Below, one piece after another: positions 26,306 through 38,541 of a stretch of 64,000 nucleotides of DNA. How positions within the stretch are numbered: the first letter of the stretch is position 1; each line of letters opens with the position of its first letter. Position numbers and translations under genes: made by a program. Origin of the DNA: Azotobacter salinestris (GTDB taxonomy: Bacteria; Pseudomonadota; Gammaproteobacteria; Pseudomonadales; Pseudomonadaceae); contig NZ_CP045302.1 in assembly GCF_009363155.1 (NCBI RefSeq), positions 3,765,001 to 3,829,000 of the forward strand, read 5' to 3'. The notes beneath the pieces are model-generated. The model did not search any database and was not told the DNA's origin. It saw nothing but the letters and a program-made list of their open reading frames with translations.

Positions 26306-26583
26306 GGGCGTACTTCCTGCACGAGTGTCTGATGAACGAATGGACAGGCAGCCGTGGAGCAAGTTCGCGTCAGCCGACCAGATGCGACTATTGTACCGGC
26401 CTTTGTCCTTGAGTTGGCTTCGACGATTTGCAAAACATGTGCTAGTGCGTTTCGGCGTCGAGCTGTTGATAATGCCCCTACGGATTCGATGAGATATCTG
26501 GTCTGCTTCATGCATGTTCCATGCATCCATTCAAGGTCGCCTGCCGGGCCGTCTCCGACGGGCGCTTACGCGAGGGCTGTAAA

Positions 26584-27084
26584 TTGAAGATCGAAAAAGC
26601 TGAAGAGTTGCGGCAGCACATGCATGGGCTGGCCGAGTCGCTGGGCAACCTGCTGGTGGAGGGTTTCCACTACATGGCGCTGTTCGCCATCGGCGGTGTG
26701 ACGGCCTGGGCCGCGGTGCATGCCTTCTTCGACATGGTGGCGAAGGGGCATATCAGCATCGACGATATCCTCCTGCTGTTCATCTATCTCGAACTCGGCG
26801 CCATGGTGGGGATCTACTTCAAGACCAACCACATGCCGATCCGCTTCCTCATCTATGTGGCGATCACCGCGCTGACCCGCCTGATGATCGGCGACATTTC
26901 CCACAACCACACACCCACCTGGGGTGTGGTGATCGTGTCCGGGGCGATCCTGCTGCTGGCCCTGTCCAACCTGGTGGTGCGCTACGCCTCCTCGCGCTTC
27001 CCGTCCGAGAAGTCGGACAGCCCGTCGTCGATGCGCCGGCGCTTCCTGATGCCCAAGGAAAAGGCCACCGCCACGACCGAGTGA
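26584..27084 (+). CDS. psiE: PsiE family phosphate-starvation-inducible membrane protein
   Basis: This protein has four membrane helices (for example YMALFAIGGVTAWAAVHAFF and DDILLLFIYLELGAMVGIYF) and the conserved HMPIRFLIYVAITALTR loop typical of PsiE. I start it at the TTG at 26584, giving 166 residues beginning (M)KIEKAEELR, because relatives begin at this point and GAGGGC lies upstream. An in-frame ATG at 26521 would add 21 unrelated residues. PsiE is induced by phosphate starvation in E. coli; its function is unknown. No Pho box was recognised upstream. It sits in the inner membrane. Confidence 0.85.
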   Translation: MKIEKAEELRQHMHGLAESLGNLLVEGFHYMALFAIGGVTAWAAVHAFFDMVAKGHISIDDILLLFIYLELGAMVGIYFKTNHMPIRFLIYVAITALTRLMIGDISHNHTPTWGVVIVSGAILLLALSNLVVRYASSRFPSEKSDSPSSMRRRFLMPKEKATATTE

Positions 27085-27164
27085 GCGGGGCGCGCCGAGC
27101 GGAGCCCATCCCGCCCGGGCGGCGGGGAGCGTGCAGGGATGCACGCCTCAAGGCCTTCCGCCTG

Positions 27165-29786
<2,622 letters not shown>

Positions 29787-29932
29787 CAGCGACCCTGCCG
29801 TGGCGGGCGCTGCAAGGGGTGGGAGAGGCTGTACATGGGCACTGGAAAATGGATGGAAACCGTCGATTCTCTCACAGCGAAGCGCGTTGGGCAGCCTCGA
29901 CGGCCGGGCGCGGGACGGGAGGGGCCGGCGGC

Positions 29933-30397
29933 TCAGTCGGCGAAACGGCCGTCCAGGCGTTCGGCGTGGAACTCCAGGGTCTGCGCCCGGTAGCCATGGC
30001 GCAGTGCAGGCAGGGGCAGGCAGGCGTGCCAGTCGCTGCCCGGCGGGAGAGGGCTGGAGGTGCTGTAGTGCGGCATGTCGTAGCGGTCCTCGCTCAGGTC
30101 GACGCTGTCGCCGGGGGCATGGGCGGCGATCCGCCAGCGCAGCTCCAGCAGCGGCAGGCGGCTGCCGTTGTGCAGGTGCGCCGCCAGCGGGCGGTCGGCG
30201 GGGCACTCGCCAGGGGCGTGGCGCAGCGTGAGCTCCAGCTGGGCGAGGTGCTGCGCGGTGCGCCGCTCCTGCCACAGGGTGCCGGCGGCGATCAGCGCCA
30301 CGCCGAACGCGGCGGCGAGGGAAACCGTCGCGACCTTGTCGGGGTAGCGCAGCAGCAGGGCCAGCCAGACGAGCAGGAGCAGGGCGCCGATCAGCAT
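29933..30397 (-). CDS. Small membrane-anchored protein of unknown function
   Basis: This 154-residue protein has two N-terminal hydrophobic helices (about residues 2-15 and 22-40) and a soluble C-terminal domain rich in His, Leu and Arg, probably on one side of the inner membrane. I recognise no family. It lies 146 bp upstream of the SNF2 gene on the same strand, so the two may be transcribed together. The ATG at 30397 is chosen because it begins the first helix; a GTG two codons upstream is an alternative, and neither has a clear ribosome-binding site. Confidence 0.6.
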   Translation of the reverse strand: MLIGALLLLVWLALLLRYPDKVATVSLAAAFGVALIAAGTLWQERRTAQHLAQLELTLRHAPGECPADRPLAAHLHNGSRLPLLELRWRIAAHAPGDSVDLSEDRYDMPHYSTSSPLPPGSDWHACLPLPALRHGYRAQTLEFHAERLDGRFAD

Positions 30398-30458
30398 GGG
30401 CACGCGACGCGGAGAAGGGACATGGGCGGCCTCGGAGCAGGGTGCTACAGGCCATTCT

Positions 30459-30754
30459 AGGGTCTGTTGACGTTTTGGCGTAGGCCGCGACGGCGGCCCG
30501 TTTGGCGCAGAATAAGGAACGAGGAGAGAGGTTTGGTCATTCCAAATGAACGACGAGCGATGCCGTGCTGCGCCAAACGGGCCCCGTCCCTTCGGGTGGG
30601 GCCGCCGAGGCTGCGCGGCAAATGCCGCCATGCGGCGTTGCGGGTCTTGGCAAGGGAATGACCATTGCCGGCGACCCGCGCCTTGCCGAACGCGGCCCGA
30701 CCTGGCGGCATTTGGCGCGGCAGCGCGGCTCACGGCAAAACGTCAACAGACCCT
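30459..30754. mobile_element. MITE-like element with 19-bp terminal inverted repeats
   Basis: AGGGTCTGTTGACGTTTTG at 30459-30477 is exactly repeated in inverse at 30736-30754, and similarity continues about 10 bp inward. The 296-bp interior has no plausible gene. It folds on itself: GCCCGTTTGGCGCAG (30496-30510) pairs with 30568-30582, and TGGTCATTCC near 30534 pairs with GGAATGACCA near 30655. Such size and structure fit a miniature inverted-repeat transposable element mobilised by a transposase in trans. No target duplication was found. It lies between algA and the gene at 29933. Confidence 0.75.
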
Positions 30755-30792
30755 GGGGAGAGCCCGCCCGCCTGATCACGGCGGGGGCCGTA

Positions 30793-30813
30793 TCCGCCGG
30801 ATTGCCCGGCGGA
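30793..30813 (-). terminator. Hairpin after algA, terminator candidate
   Basis: TCCGCCGG and CCGGCGGA pair around a 5-nt loop, about 40 bp past the algA stop. No U-run follows. Confidence 0.4.
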
Positions 30814-30854
30814 GAAGGAGGACCGGACGCCTGCGAGTCGTCCGGAGGGGCGGG

Positions 30855-32300
30855 TCAGCCAGCCACGGAGCGGCTCTGGGCGCCCTCGGTGCGGCCGTAG
30901 ACGTCCTCGAGACGCTCGATGTCGTCCTCGCCCAGGTAGCTGCCGGACTGCACCTCGATGATCTCCAGCGGGATCTTGCCGGGGTTGGTCAGGCGGTGCA
31001 CGGCGGCGACCGGGATGTAGGTCGACTGGTTCTCGGTGAGCACGAAGGTCTTCTCGTCGCAGGTCACCTGGGCGGTGCCGGACACCACGATCCAGTGTTC
31101 GGCACGGTGGTGGTGCTTCTGCAGCGAGAGGCTGGCGCCCGGCTTGACGGTGATGCGCTTGACCTGGTGGCGGTTGCCCATGTCCACCGAGTCGTAGGCG
31201 CCCCAGGGGCGGTAGACCAGGCGGTGGTTCTGGCTTTCCGGACGGCCCCGGTCGTCGAGGGTCTTGACCAGCTTCTTGACGTCCTGAACGCGGTCCTTGT
31301 GGACCACCATGGTGGCGTCCTTGGTCTCCACCACCACCACGTTGTCCAGGCCGATCACGGTGACCAGCTTGCCGTTGCCGTGCACCAGGCTGTTGTGGGT
31401 GTCGTGGAGGATCACGTCGCCCTTGGTGACGTTGCCGTTCTCGTCCTTGTCGTGCACTTCCCAGATCGAGGCCCAGCAACCGACGTCGCTCCAGCCGGCG
31501 CACAGCGGCACGGCGCAGGCATGGCGGGTCTTCTCCATCACCGCATAGTCGATGGAGTTGTCCGGGCAGCAGGCGAAGCTGGCCGGATCGATCTTCAGCT
31601 CGTCGTTGTGCTGCTCGCTGCGCTCCAGGGTCAGCAGGCAGTTGTCGTAGATGTCCGGGTCGTGCTCCTTCAGCTCCTCGAGGAAGCGGCTGGCGCGGAA
31701 CAGGAAGACGCCGCTGTTCCAGAAGTAGTTGCCGGATTCGACGAACTCCTTGGCGCGGGCGAGATCCGGCTTCTCGACGAACTGCAGGACGCGATTGGCC
31801 CCTTCGGGCAGGGCGCCCTGCACGGCGAGATCGCACTTGATGTAGCCGTAGCCGGTTTCCGGACGGTGAGCCGGGATGCCGAACAGTACCAGTTCACCCA
31901 TCTCCGCGGCCTGGGCAGCCACCTTGATGGACTGCTGGAAGGCCTGCTGGTCGGCCAGCACGTGGTCGGCCGGGAGGATCAGCAGCAGTTCGTCACGACC
32001 TTCGGCGAGCAGCTTCATGGCGGTCAGGGCGATGGCCGGCGCGGTGTTGCGGCCGAAGGGCTCGAGCAGCAGGCCCTGCACGTGCAGGTCGACGGCCTCG
32101 AGCTGCTCCTTGACGATGAAGCGGTGCTCCTGGTTGCAGACCACGATCGGCTTCTGCATGCCTTCGAAGTTCAGGCGCTGCAGGGTCTGCTGGAAAAGCG
32201 TCCGCTCGCTGGTCAGGGCGAGGAACTGCTTGGGATACTGCTTGCGGGAGAGGGGCCAAAGACGCGAGCCGCTGCCGCCTGACAAGATCACCGGAATCAT
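30855..32300 (-). CDS. algA: Phosphomannose isomerase / GDP-mannose pyrophosphorylase
   Basis: This bifunctional enzyme has exactly the usual 481 residues. The N-terminal nucleotidyltransferase makes GDP-mannose (MIPVILSGGSGSRLWPLSR signature, FVEKP motif). The C-terminal cupin phosphomannose isomerase half carries QKHHHRAEHW. It supplies GDP-mannose to AlgD, in the cytoplasm. It is the last gene of the alginate cluster, 97 bp after algF. The start at 32300 follows AGGAGAACAACCC, where the ribosome-binding site merges with a short CA-rich run. Longer in-frame starts are rejected because all homologues begin MIPVILSGG. Confidence 0.98.
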   Translation of the reverse strand: MIPVILSGGSGSRLWPLSRKQYPKQFLALTSERTLFQQTLQRLNFEGMQKPIVVCNQEHRFIVKEQLEAVDLHVQGLLLEPFGRNTAPAIALTAMKLLAEGRDELLLILPADHVLADQQAFQQSIKVAAQAAEMGELVLFGIPAHRPETGYGYIKCDLAVQGALPEGANRVLQFVEKPDLARAKEFVESGNYFWNSGVFLFRASRFLEELKEHDPDIYDNCLLTLERSEQHNDELKIDPASFACCPDNSIDYAVMEKTRHACAVPLCAGWSDVGCWASIWEVHDKDENGNVTKGDVILHDTHNSLVHGNGKLVTVIGLDNVVVVETKDATMVVHKDRVQDVKKLVKTLDDRGRPESQNHRLVYRPWGAYDSVDMGNRHQVKRITVKPGASLSLQKHHHRAEHWIVVSGTAQVTCDEKTFVLTENQSTYIPVAAVHRLTNPGKIPLEIIEVQSGSYLGEDDIERLEDVYGRTEGAQSRSVAG

Positions 32301-32397
32301 GGGTTGTTCTCCTTTGGAAATGGGGGTACTGCCGTTATCGCTGGATCCCTGCTTAGGTGTTCCGCACTGGTCTTGCATGGAGTTTGTGACGGACAAC

Positions 32398-33042
32398 TCA
32401 CTCTTTCACCGGGGGTTTGACCCAGACGGGATTGATCTGGTTCGCAGAGCCCGTCACATACAGACAGACGATTTCTCCCCGGGCCAGACTGACCGGCTTG
32501 AGATCGGCGACCTTGCGTTCGCCGTCGAACAACGCCAGGCTGGCTTTCACCGGATTGATCTCGCGGTCGCCCCGCCCCTGGGGCGCCACGCTCTTCACCA
32601 CTTCCGTCTTGCCGTCGGCCGTCTTCAGGGTCAGCGGCTTGTCGGAGAGGTTCTGTACCCGCAGCATGGCCTTCTGCTTGCTCTTGAAAGCCGGCTCCTC
32701 GACCAGCTGCGGGGCTGCGCCGGCTTGCGTCACCAGCGTGTAATAGTGCTCGGCCGACAGGTTCACCGGCAGGCTGTGGGCACCGATGCGGGCGCTGTAC
32801 TGGCCGGCCGGCAGGTATTCGAAGCCGCTGCTGGCCAGCGGCGAGACATCCTCCAGCGATACGCTGCCGACGCTGGCGCTGGCCTCCTGGTTGCCGGCGT
32901 TGTAGAGCCGCACGAAGGCCGAGCCCTTGGGCGCCACGGCCTCGTAGAGCGCGCCATCCCCGCCTTGGGCCTGGGAGCCGGCGAGGCCGAGCAGCAGGCT
33001 CAGGCCGAGGGTGAGGTGGTGTTTGCGATGCAGTCGGGTCAT
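32398..33042 (-). CDS. algF: Alginate O-acetylation protein AlgF
   Basis: This 214-residue periplasmic protein has a signal peptide (about residues 1-27, GLAGSQAQG-GDG). It acts with AlgI and AlgJ in adding acetyl groups to mannuronate residues, as a relay or adaptor in the periplasm. Two beta-sandwich-like halves can be guessed from regularly spaced YLPAGQYSARIG and YYTLVTQAG segments. It lies between algJ (34 bp) and algA (97 bp) as in other alginate clusters. Confidence 0.96.
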   Translation of the reverse strand: MTRLHRKHHLTLGLSLLLGLAGSQAQGGDGALYEAVAPKGSAFVRLYNAGNQEASASVGSVSLEDVSPLASSGFEYLPAGQYSARIGAHSLPVNLSAEHYYTLVTQAGAAPQLVEEPAFKSKQKAMLRVQNLSDKPLTLKTADGKTEVVKSVAPQGRGDREINPVKASLALFDGERKVADLKPVSLARGEIVCLYVTGSANQINPVWVKPPVKE

Positions 33043-33076
33043 TGCATTACTCCTTGGCGAATCGGCGGACGCGCGC

Positions 33077-34243
33077 TCAGCGGCGCGCGCTCTGCGGGGT
33101 AGTGGTATTGCCGGCCAGTTGCTTGTCCTGGCGTCCAGCGGCCTTGAGCTGGGCGATCCAGTCGGCGTCGAACTCGCTCAGGTCGTAGGCCGTCGGCAGG
33201 TAGCGTTCGGGGAATTCCCAGATCACCAGGCGCGGCGGTGCGTTCTTGAAGTCGTCGCTCTGCAGGAACTTGAGCATCGGCAGGATCGGCCCGCGGCCGT
33301 CCTCGGCGAAGTTCACGAGGTCGCTGCCGAGCGCCTGGCGCAGCGCGCCGGCGAAGTTCCAGCGCTCGTCGGCGCTGTAGCTGGTGCCGACCAGGGCCAC
33401 CGGTACCTGGTTGTCGGCGAACAGATCGTCCGCGCCGGTAGCCTGCTCCTCCTGCGGCCGGGTGCTATGCCGGACCAGTTGGTCCGGCGGCGGCAGCAAT
33501 TCCTCGAACAGCGGGTCGAGCGGCAGGAAGTTGGTCAGGTCGCCCTTGTGCGGACCGGCCGGCAGGGTTTCGGTGACGTAGACGCTGCCGCTTTCCGGGA
33601 GCAGGCCGCTCGGCTTGATTGCCGTGGCCAGCTGGCCGGCGACCACCTGGGCGCCGTAGGGCGTCCAGTGGGTATCGGTGCGCAGGAACACCTGGGCCTC
33701 GGTCTTGGCCTTTTGCAGCGGGCCAAGCAGGTCTGGCGCCTGGATGCCGGCATCGGCCACAGCCTGGCGGAAGTTCTGGTAGAGCTGCTCGTGCAGGGGC
33801 GCCGGGCGCTGCTCGCCGAAGTATTCCGGGTACAGGCGCGCCTTGGCCGGCAGGATCGCCATCACCAGTTGCACGTTGTGCCGCGCCAGGGTTTCGCGCA
33901 CGCCCTGGATCAGCGCCTGGTTGTCCATGATGTTGTTCGCGGCGGCAGCGGTGGGCTTGAACTCCTCGTCGCTGAACAGCCACTGGTTCGCGCCGATCAC
34001 CACGCCGGGACGGCCTTCGCCGAACAGGCTGAAGTCCAGTGCGGCCCAGAGGTTGGTGCCGATCCGCTTGATCGGGAATTCGGCGTCGTAGTGCTTCTCG
34101 AAGTTCAGGGCCAGCTTGCCGTTGAGGATCGGCGTGTTGTCGGCGGCGGAGAAATCCACGGCGCCCTTGACCGACCACAGGCTGAGCGCAACCAGGCCGC
34201 CGATGAAGGTGCCGGCATAAAGCAGGTTGGAGGTTCGGTTCAT
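33077..34243 (-). CDS. algJ: Alginate O-acetyltransferase AlgJ (SGNH/AlgX-like)
   Basis: This 388-residue protein has an N-terminal membrane anchor/signal (about residues 6-26) and a periplasmic SGNH-like acetylesterase domain. Visible catalytic features are the DTHWTPYGAQ motif (Asp-x-His) and GTSYSADERW with the nucleophile serine. It passes acetyl groups delivered by AlgI in the periplasm. It lies 13 bp after algI. In Azotobacter literature gene letters differ in this cluster (the name algJ has also been used for the porin); I use the P. aeruginosa names. Confidence 0.95.
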   Translation of the reverse strand: MNRTSNLLYAGTFIGGLVALSLWSVKGAVDFSAADNTPILNGKLALNFEKHYDAEFPIKRIGTNLWAALDFSLFGEGRPGVVIGANQWLFSDEEFKPTAAAANNIMDNQALIQGVRETLARHNVQLVMAILPAKARLYPEYFGEQRPAPLHEQLYQNFRQAVADAGIQAPDLLGPLQKAKTEAQVFLRTDTHWTPYGAQVVAGQLATAIKPSGLLPESGSVYVTETLPAGPHKGDLTNFLPLDPLFEELLPPPDQLVRHSTRPQEEQATGADDLFADNQVPVALVGTSYSADERWNFAGALRQALGSDLVNFAEDGRGPILPMLKFLQSDDFKNAPPRLVIWEFPERYLPTAYDLSEFDADWIAQLKAAGRQDKQLAGNTTTPQSARR

Positions 34244-34256
34244 GACGGACTCCTCT

Positions 34257-35750
34257 TCAAAACTGGAAGTAGAGGAAAGGCGAGAAACTCTGTGCCGAGA
34301 GTTTCAGCACCGAGGCGGCGAACAGCAGCAGCAGGGCCACGCGGGTAGCCGCGCTCGCCAGGGCGTCGAGCCCGGATTGCTGATAGACCAGTGCGCCGTC
34401 CGCCGAGTAGGCGAGGTTCGCACCGGGCTCCGGCTGGGTCCTGGGCGCGCCGCCGAGCGGCTGGGCGCGGAACTGGCGGATGCCGAAGAAGCCGATCACC
34501 AGCCAGGCGAGCAGCAGGGTGGCGATCTGCAGGCTGGTCAGCTGCGCGCTGTTCAGCTCGGACAGGCTCCAGTCGCCGAAGCTGAACATGGCGACGTACA
34601 TGCGCCAGGCCACGTCGAGGTTCTCGGCGCGGAAGACCACCCAGCCGATCATCACCAGCAGCAGGGTGAAGGCCCAGCGCGACAGGTTGAGGCTCTTCGG
34701 CGCGGCGTTGACGCCCATGGCGCGCTCGAGCGCCAGCCAGGTGCCATGCCAGGCGCCCCAGACCATGAAGGTCCAGTTGGCGCCGTGCCAGAAGCCGCCG
34801 AGCAGCATGGTCAGCAGCAGGTTGCGGTAGGTATTGAAGGTGCCGTGGCGGTTGCCGCCCAGCGGCACGTAGAGGTAGTCGCGCAGCCAGGTGGACAGAC
34901 TGATGTGCCAGCGGCGCCAGAACTCGGTGATCGACTGGCTGATGTAGGGCTGGTTGAAGTTCTCCATGAAGCGGAAGCCCATCATCAGGCCGAGGCCGAT
35001 GGCCATGTCGCTGTAGCCGGAGAAGTCGAAGTACAGCTGGGCGGTATAGGCCAGGGCGCCGAGCCAGGCGTCGCCGGTGCTGGGGTTCGCCAGGGCGAAG
35101 CAGTGGTCGACCAGCGGGGCCAGGCTGTCGGCGATGAACACCTTCTTGACGAAACCCTGCATGAAGCGGCTGGCGCCTTCGGAGAACTTCTCCATGCTGT
35201 GGGTGCGCTCGATGAACTGGTCGGCCAGGTCCTTGTAGCGCAGCACGGGGCCTGCGATCAGCTGCGGGAACAGGGCGATGAACGCCGCGAAGTTGATCAG
35301 GTTCTCCGTCGGTTCGGTATCGGCGCGGTACACATCGATCAGATAGCTGATCGACTGGAAGATGTAGAAGGAGATGCCGATCGGCAGGATCACGTGGGTG
35401 ATCACGAACGGCTCCATCCCGGCCGCCTCGAGGACGGCATTGATGTTGGCCACGCCGAAGTTGGCGTACTTGAAGTAGCCCAGGGTGGCCAGGTTGCCCA
35501 CCACGCCCCAGGCCAGCCAGCGCCTGGCTGCCGGGCTACGCACGCCGGCGGCGAAGATGCGCAGGCCGAACACGTAGTTCCAGAGGGTGACCGCCATGAA
35601 CAGCAGGAGGAAGTCGACCCGCCACCAGGCATAGAAGGTATAGCTGCCGATCAGAATCAGCAGGTTCCGATAGCGCGCCGGGCTCAGGTAATACAGCCCG
35701 AGAAACAGCGGCAAGAATAGAAACAAAAAGACGTTGGATGAAAACACCAT
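34257..35750 (-). CDS. algI: Membrane-bound O-acyltransferase AlgI
   Basis: This 497-residue MBOAT-family inner-membrane protein has about 11 helices. The family signatures FWRRWHISLSTWLRDYLY and GGFWHGANWTFMVWGAWHG hold the conserved histidines needed for moving acetyl groups across the membrane. It feeds AlgJ, AlgF and AlgX in O-acetylation, which changes gel properties and protects polymer from epimerase and lyase. A 191-bp gap separates it from algL, far more than elsewhere in the cluster, so an internal promoter or processing site is possible. The Azotobacter name for this gene is algV. Confidence 0.96.
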   Translation of the reverse strand: MVFSSNVFLFLFLPLFLGLYYLSPARYRNLLILIGSYTFYAWWRVDFLLLFMAVTLWNYVFGLRIFAAGVRSPAARRWLAWGVVGNLATLGYFKYANFGVANINAVLEAAGMEPFVITHVILPIGISFYIFQSISYLIDVYRADTEPTENLINFAAFIALFPQLIAGPVLRYKDLADQFIERTHSMEKFSEGASRFMQGFVKKVFIADSLAPLVDHCFALANPSTGDAWLGALAYTAQLYFDFSGYSDMAIGLGLMMGFRFMENFNQPYISQSITEFWRRWHISLSTWLRDYLYVPLGGNRHGTFNTYRNLLLTMLLGGFWHGANWTFMVWGAWHGTWLALERAMGVNAAPKSLNLSRWAFTLLLVMIGWVVFRAENLDVAWRMYVAMFSFGDWSLSELNSAQLTSLQIATLLLAWLVIGFFGIRQFRAQPLGGAPRTQPEPGANLAYSADGALVYQQSGLDALASAATRVALLLLFAASVLKLSAQSFSPFLYFQF

Positions 35751-35941
35751 TACCCGTGTCTCGCTCGTAGCACCAATTGTTCAGGCTCTTCTATGAGCCC
35801 GGCCTCTCCCCCGGAAATTCCCGAAGAGGTCCGTTCCCGGCTGCGTCTCTTGCGCATTTCGGGGCATCCCGCCCGGCCCGGAGGGGCGTGGCGGCCGGCG
35901 ACGGACTGACTGCCGGCTGCAGGGCGACGTCGGGGCCCGCG

Positions 35942-37063
35942 CTAGTTGCGCTTGCCGACGGTCGATCCGGGCGACTTCTCGGCCGGATCGAAGATCCGGG
36001 TCACGTCGCCGCCCAGGCGGAAATTCTTGAACGGTCCCATCTCGGTCTTCCTTTCCCGCAGGGGGGAGGAGCAGGCGTAGAGCGCGCAGTAGGGTTCCAG
36101 CCAGGAGAACTTGGCGTCGGTCTCCAGATCCTCCATGTCTTGCTCCTCGTCGCCGGCCCGCTCGGCGAACGGCTCGGGGGCCTCGACGCCGGCCAGCACA
36201 TTGCTGGCCAGGCGGCCCAGGGCGCCCTCGTTGGCGCCGCGCAGGTCGACGCCGTTGGCCTGGGCGAAGGCGGCGATCATCATCAGGGGCGGCAGGCTGT
36301 AGTTGTGGTAGGCGAGGGCACGCTGGCGACGCTTGAGCTCGTTGGGCAGGAAGCCCTCTGGATCAACCTGCCCGGCGGCGATGCGGAACTGTTCGACCGC
36401 CCAGTCGAACAACGGGCGGCGATTGGTTGCCACGCCGGCGGCCATGACCGACCAGGCCGCCCAGTAGGAGTGGTTGTTGATCTGCTTGAGCGGCAGGTCG
36501 TTCCAGTCCTTGATCACCTGATCGCCCAGCCTGGCGAACCAGGACTCGATGCGCTTCGCCTGTTCCGGATAGGCCGCCAGCGGTTGCGAGCTGGAGAACT
36601 TCAGGCGCAGGTAGGCGCCGGCCAGGCTGCCGAGGGCCCATTTGCGCATGGACTTGCCGGTGTGGTTGTACTCGGTGGACAGCAGCGCGTCGTCCTCGGC
36701 CCAGGCGTCCAGCCAGGTCAGGGCGCACTCCAGGTCGCCGGCGCGGCCCTTCTCCATGTAGCGCATGACCATCCGGCTGACGCCGCGCTCGATCTCGGTG
36801 ATCGGTTTGGTCTTGGCACGGAAGGCCTTTTCCGCCGCCTTGTTGAGGGTCGAGCGGGCCGAGTCCGAGCCTTCGTACTTGCTGCGGAAGACCAGCTCGC
36901 CGGTGTAGGGCTCGGGCACCACCGGACAGGCCTGGGCCTCGCCCTTGCGGATCTCCACCGCCGCGTAGTAGCCCTTGGGCGGAACCAGGGCGCTGGCGGC
37001 GTGAACGGCGCTGCTCAGCAGCAGGCTGCCGAGCAGACAGGGGAGGGCGAGTCTGGTCTTCAT
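35942..37063 (-). CDS. algL: Periplasmic poly-mannuronate lyase AlgL
   Basis: This 373-residue protein has a signal peptide (about residues 1-22) and the alpha/alpha-barrel alginate lyase fold. The conserved catalytic stretch [15 protein letters not shown] (about residues 187-201) is intact, as is the [17 protein letters not shown] helix. It degrades misdirected alginate in the periplasm and belongs to the secretion complex. It starts 7 bp after algX. Length matches other pseudomonad AlgL proteins. Confidence 0.97.
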   Translation of the reverse strand: MKTRLALPCLLGSLLLSSAVHAASALVPPKGYYAAVEIRKGEAQACPVVPEPYTGELVFRSKYEGSDSARSTLNKAAEKAFRAKTKPITEIERGVSRMVMRYMEKGRAGDLECALTWLDAWAEDDALLSTEYNHTGKSMRKWALGSLAGAYLRLKFSSSQPLAAYPEQAKRIESWFARLGDQVIKDWNDLPLKQINNHSYWAAWSVMAAGVATNRRPLFDWAVEQFRIAAGQVDPEGFLPNELKRRQRALAYHNYSLPPLMMIAAFAQANGVDLRGANEGALGRLASNVLAGVEAPEPFAERAGDEEQDMEDLETDAKFSWLEPYCALYACSSPLRERKTEMGPFKNFRLGGDVTRIFDPAEKSPGSTVGKRN

Positions 37064-37070
37064 GTGGACC

Positions 37071-38522
37071 TCAATTGCCGCTGCGCGCGGTCAGGTTGGC
37101 CGGGGCTCGGTAGTCGTGGCGCTTGCAGAGGCGCACCTCGACCTCGACGGGCTCCGTGAGCCCCTCCGGCGGCTGGATTTCCATGGCGAAGAAGTTGAGT
37201 CCGCCCCAGTCGGCCTCGTCGCGCATGTTGAAGGCGAAGCGGCCGTTGGTCTCGGTGGTGACCGGCTTGTCGAACTGGAACTGCTCGCGGCGGCCGGTCA
37301 TGTACCAGATGGTGCCTTGCAGCTTCTTCACCGACGGGTCGCTGAAGCGGATGTCCAACTGGTGGCGGGAGTTGGTGGCGTCGACCAGCCGCTCGGCGCC
37401 GTTGATCAGCACTTCCTTGCCGGCCTCGCCTGGACGCAGGGTGGCCTTGCCGGCGAGCAGGGACTTTTCGCCTTCGCAGGCATTGCCGAGCATGGCCAGC
37501 GCCTGGCGGTAGAACTTGTCCTCGGCCAGGTCGTAGAGCGGCGAGAACTCCCAGATGAGGATCTTCGGCGGGTTCTGCTGGAATTCCTCGCTGGCCAGGT
37601 ATTCGAGCATCGAGCCTGCCAGGCCGCTGCCGGGGAAGGCGACGTTGAGGATTTCGGCGCCGGTGTATTCGGAGAGGAAGCCGGCGAAGTTGTAGTTCGT
37701 GCCGCTGTGGCTGGTGCCGACCAGGGTGATCTGCGGCAGGCTGCTGTCGCCGAACAGGTCGTTGCCACCACCTTCGCCCTTGGGTTCGGTGAAGAACTGA
37801 TCGCTGTGCTCGAAGGCGTAGGTGGTGTTGCACAACTGGCCGGCGACCCGGTGGTGGGTGCCGCGCTTGCCCATGCGGCCCACTTTCTTGGTGACGAACT
37901 CCTTCTGCGGGATGTCCGCGAAGCTGGGGATCTTCTTCACGGTTTCGGCGACGATCCGCGCACTGCGTTCGGCGCCGTAGGAGGTCCAGTGGTGGTCGCC
38001 GCGGAAATAGAAGGCCGGCTCGACCTTCTCGTCGGTCAGCGGGATCAGGTCGGGCACCCAGTAGCCGAGCTCCTCGAAGCGCTTCAGGGTCGCCCGGAAG
38101 TTCCTCACCGCCTTGTCGTAGTCGAAGCGGGCGTAGTCGGCGGGCAACAGTTTATTGCGGTGCACCATGCCGCGGGTCGGCTGGTAGACGATCACCAGCT
38201 CGACTCCGCGGCTCTTGAAGGCGTCGCGCAATGCCTTGAGCCGGCTATAGCCCTCGGGGGTGGTGCCGAATTCGGTGCGCAGGTCTTCCCGGGTACGGAA
38301 CAGCCAATCGCTCTCGTTGCCCTGCACCAGGGTGACGAAGTCCTTCATGTAGCTGCTGGTGTAGGCGTTGGGGTCGGCGGCGGCCGGGCACAGGTTGCAG
38401 CAGGACTCGGCCTGGTAGACGGGCAGTCCGGCGGAGGTTTCGGCACGCACGCCGGTAGAGCTCAGGGCAATCGCCGCGGCCAGCGTGGAGAGTCCAATCC
38501 ATTTGCGGTTGTGGGTCTTCAT
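37071..38522 (-). CDS. algX: Alginate O-acetyltransferase / scaffold AlgX
   Basis: This 483-residue periplasmic protein has a signal peptide ([12 protein letters not shown]). The N-terminal SGNH-like domain shows the [10 protein letters not shown] motif and nucleophile Ser in [13 protein letters not shown]. The C-terminal part is the carbohydrate-binding module that holds the polymer. It acetylates mannuronate and is also needed as part of the secretion complex. Cysteines in SCCNLCPA near the N-terminus match the family. It lies between algG (19 bp) and algL (7 bp). Confidence 0.97.
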   Translation of the reverse strand: MKTHNRKWIGLSTLAAAIALSSTGVRAETSAGLPVYQAESCCNLCPAAADPNAYTSSYMKDFVTLVQGNESDWLFRTREDLRTEFGTTPEGYSRLKALRDAFKSRGVELVIVYQPTRGMVHRNKLLPADYARFDYDKAVRNFRATLKRFEELGYWVPDLIPLTDEKVEPAFYFRGDHHWTSYGAERSARIVAETVKKIPSFADIPQKEFVTKKVGRMGKRGTHHRVAGQLCNTTYAFEHSDQFFTEPKGEGGGNDLFGDSSLPQITLVGTSHSGTNYNFAGFLSEYTGAEILNVAFPGSGLAGSMLEYLASEEFQQNPPKILIWEFSPLYDLAEDKFYRQALAMLGNACEGEKSLLAGKATLRPGEAGKEVLINGAERLVDATNSRHQLDIRFSDPSVKKLQGTIWYMTGRREQFQFDKPVTTETNGRFAFNMRDEADWGGLNFFAMEIQPPEGLTEPVEVEVRLCKRHDYRAPANLTARSGN

Positions 38523-38541
38523 GGGTGCAATCTCGTCGGTT

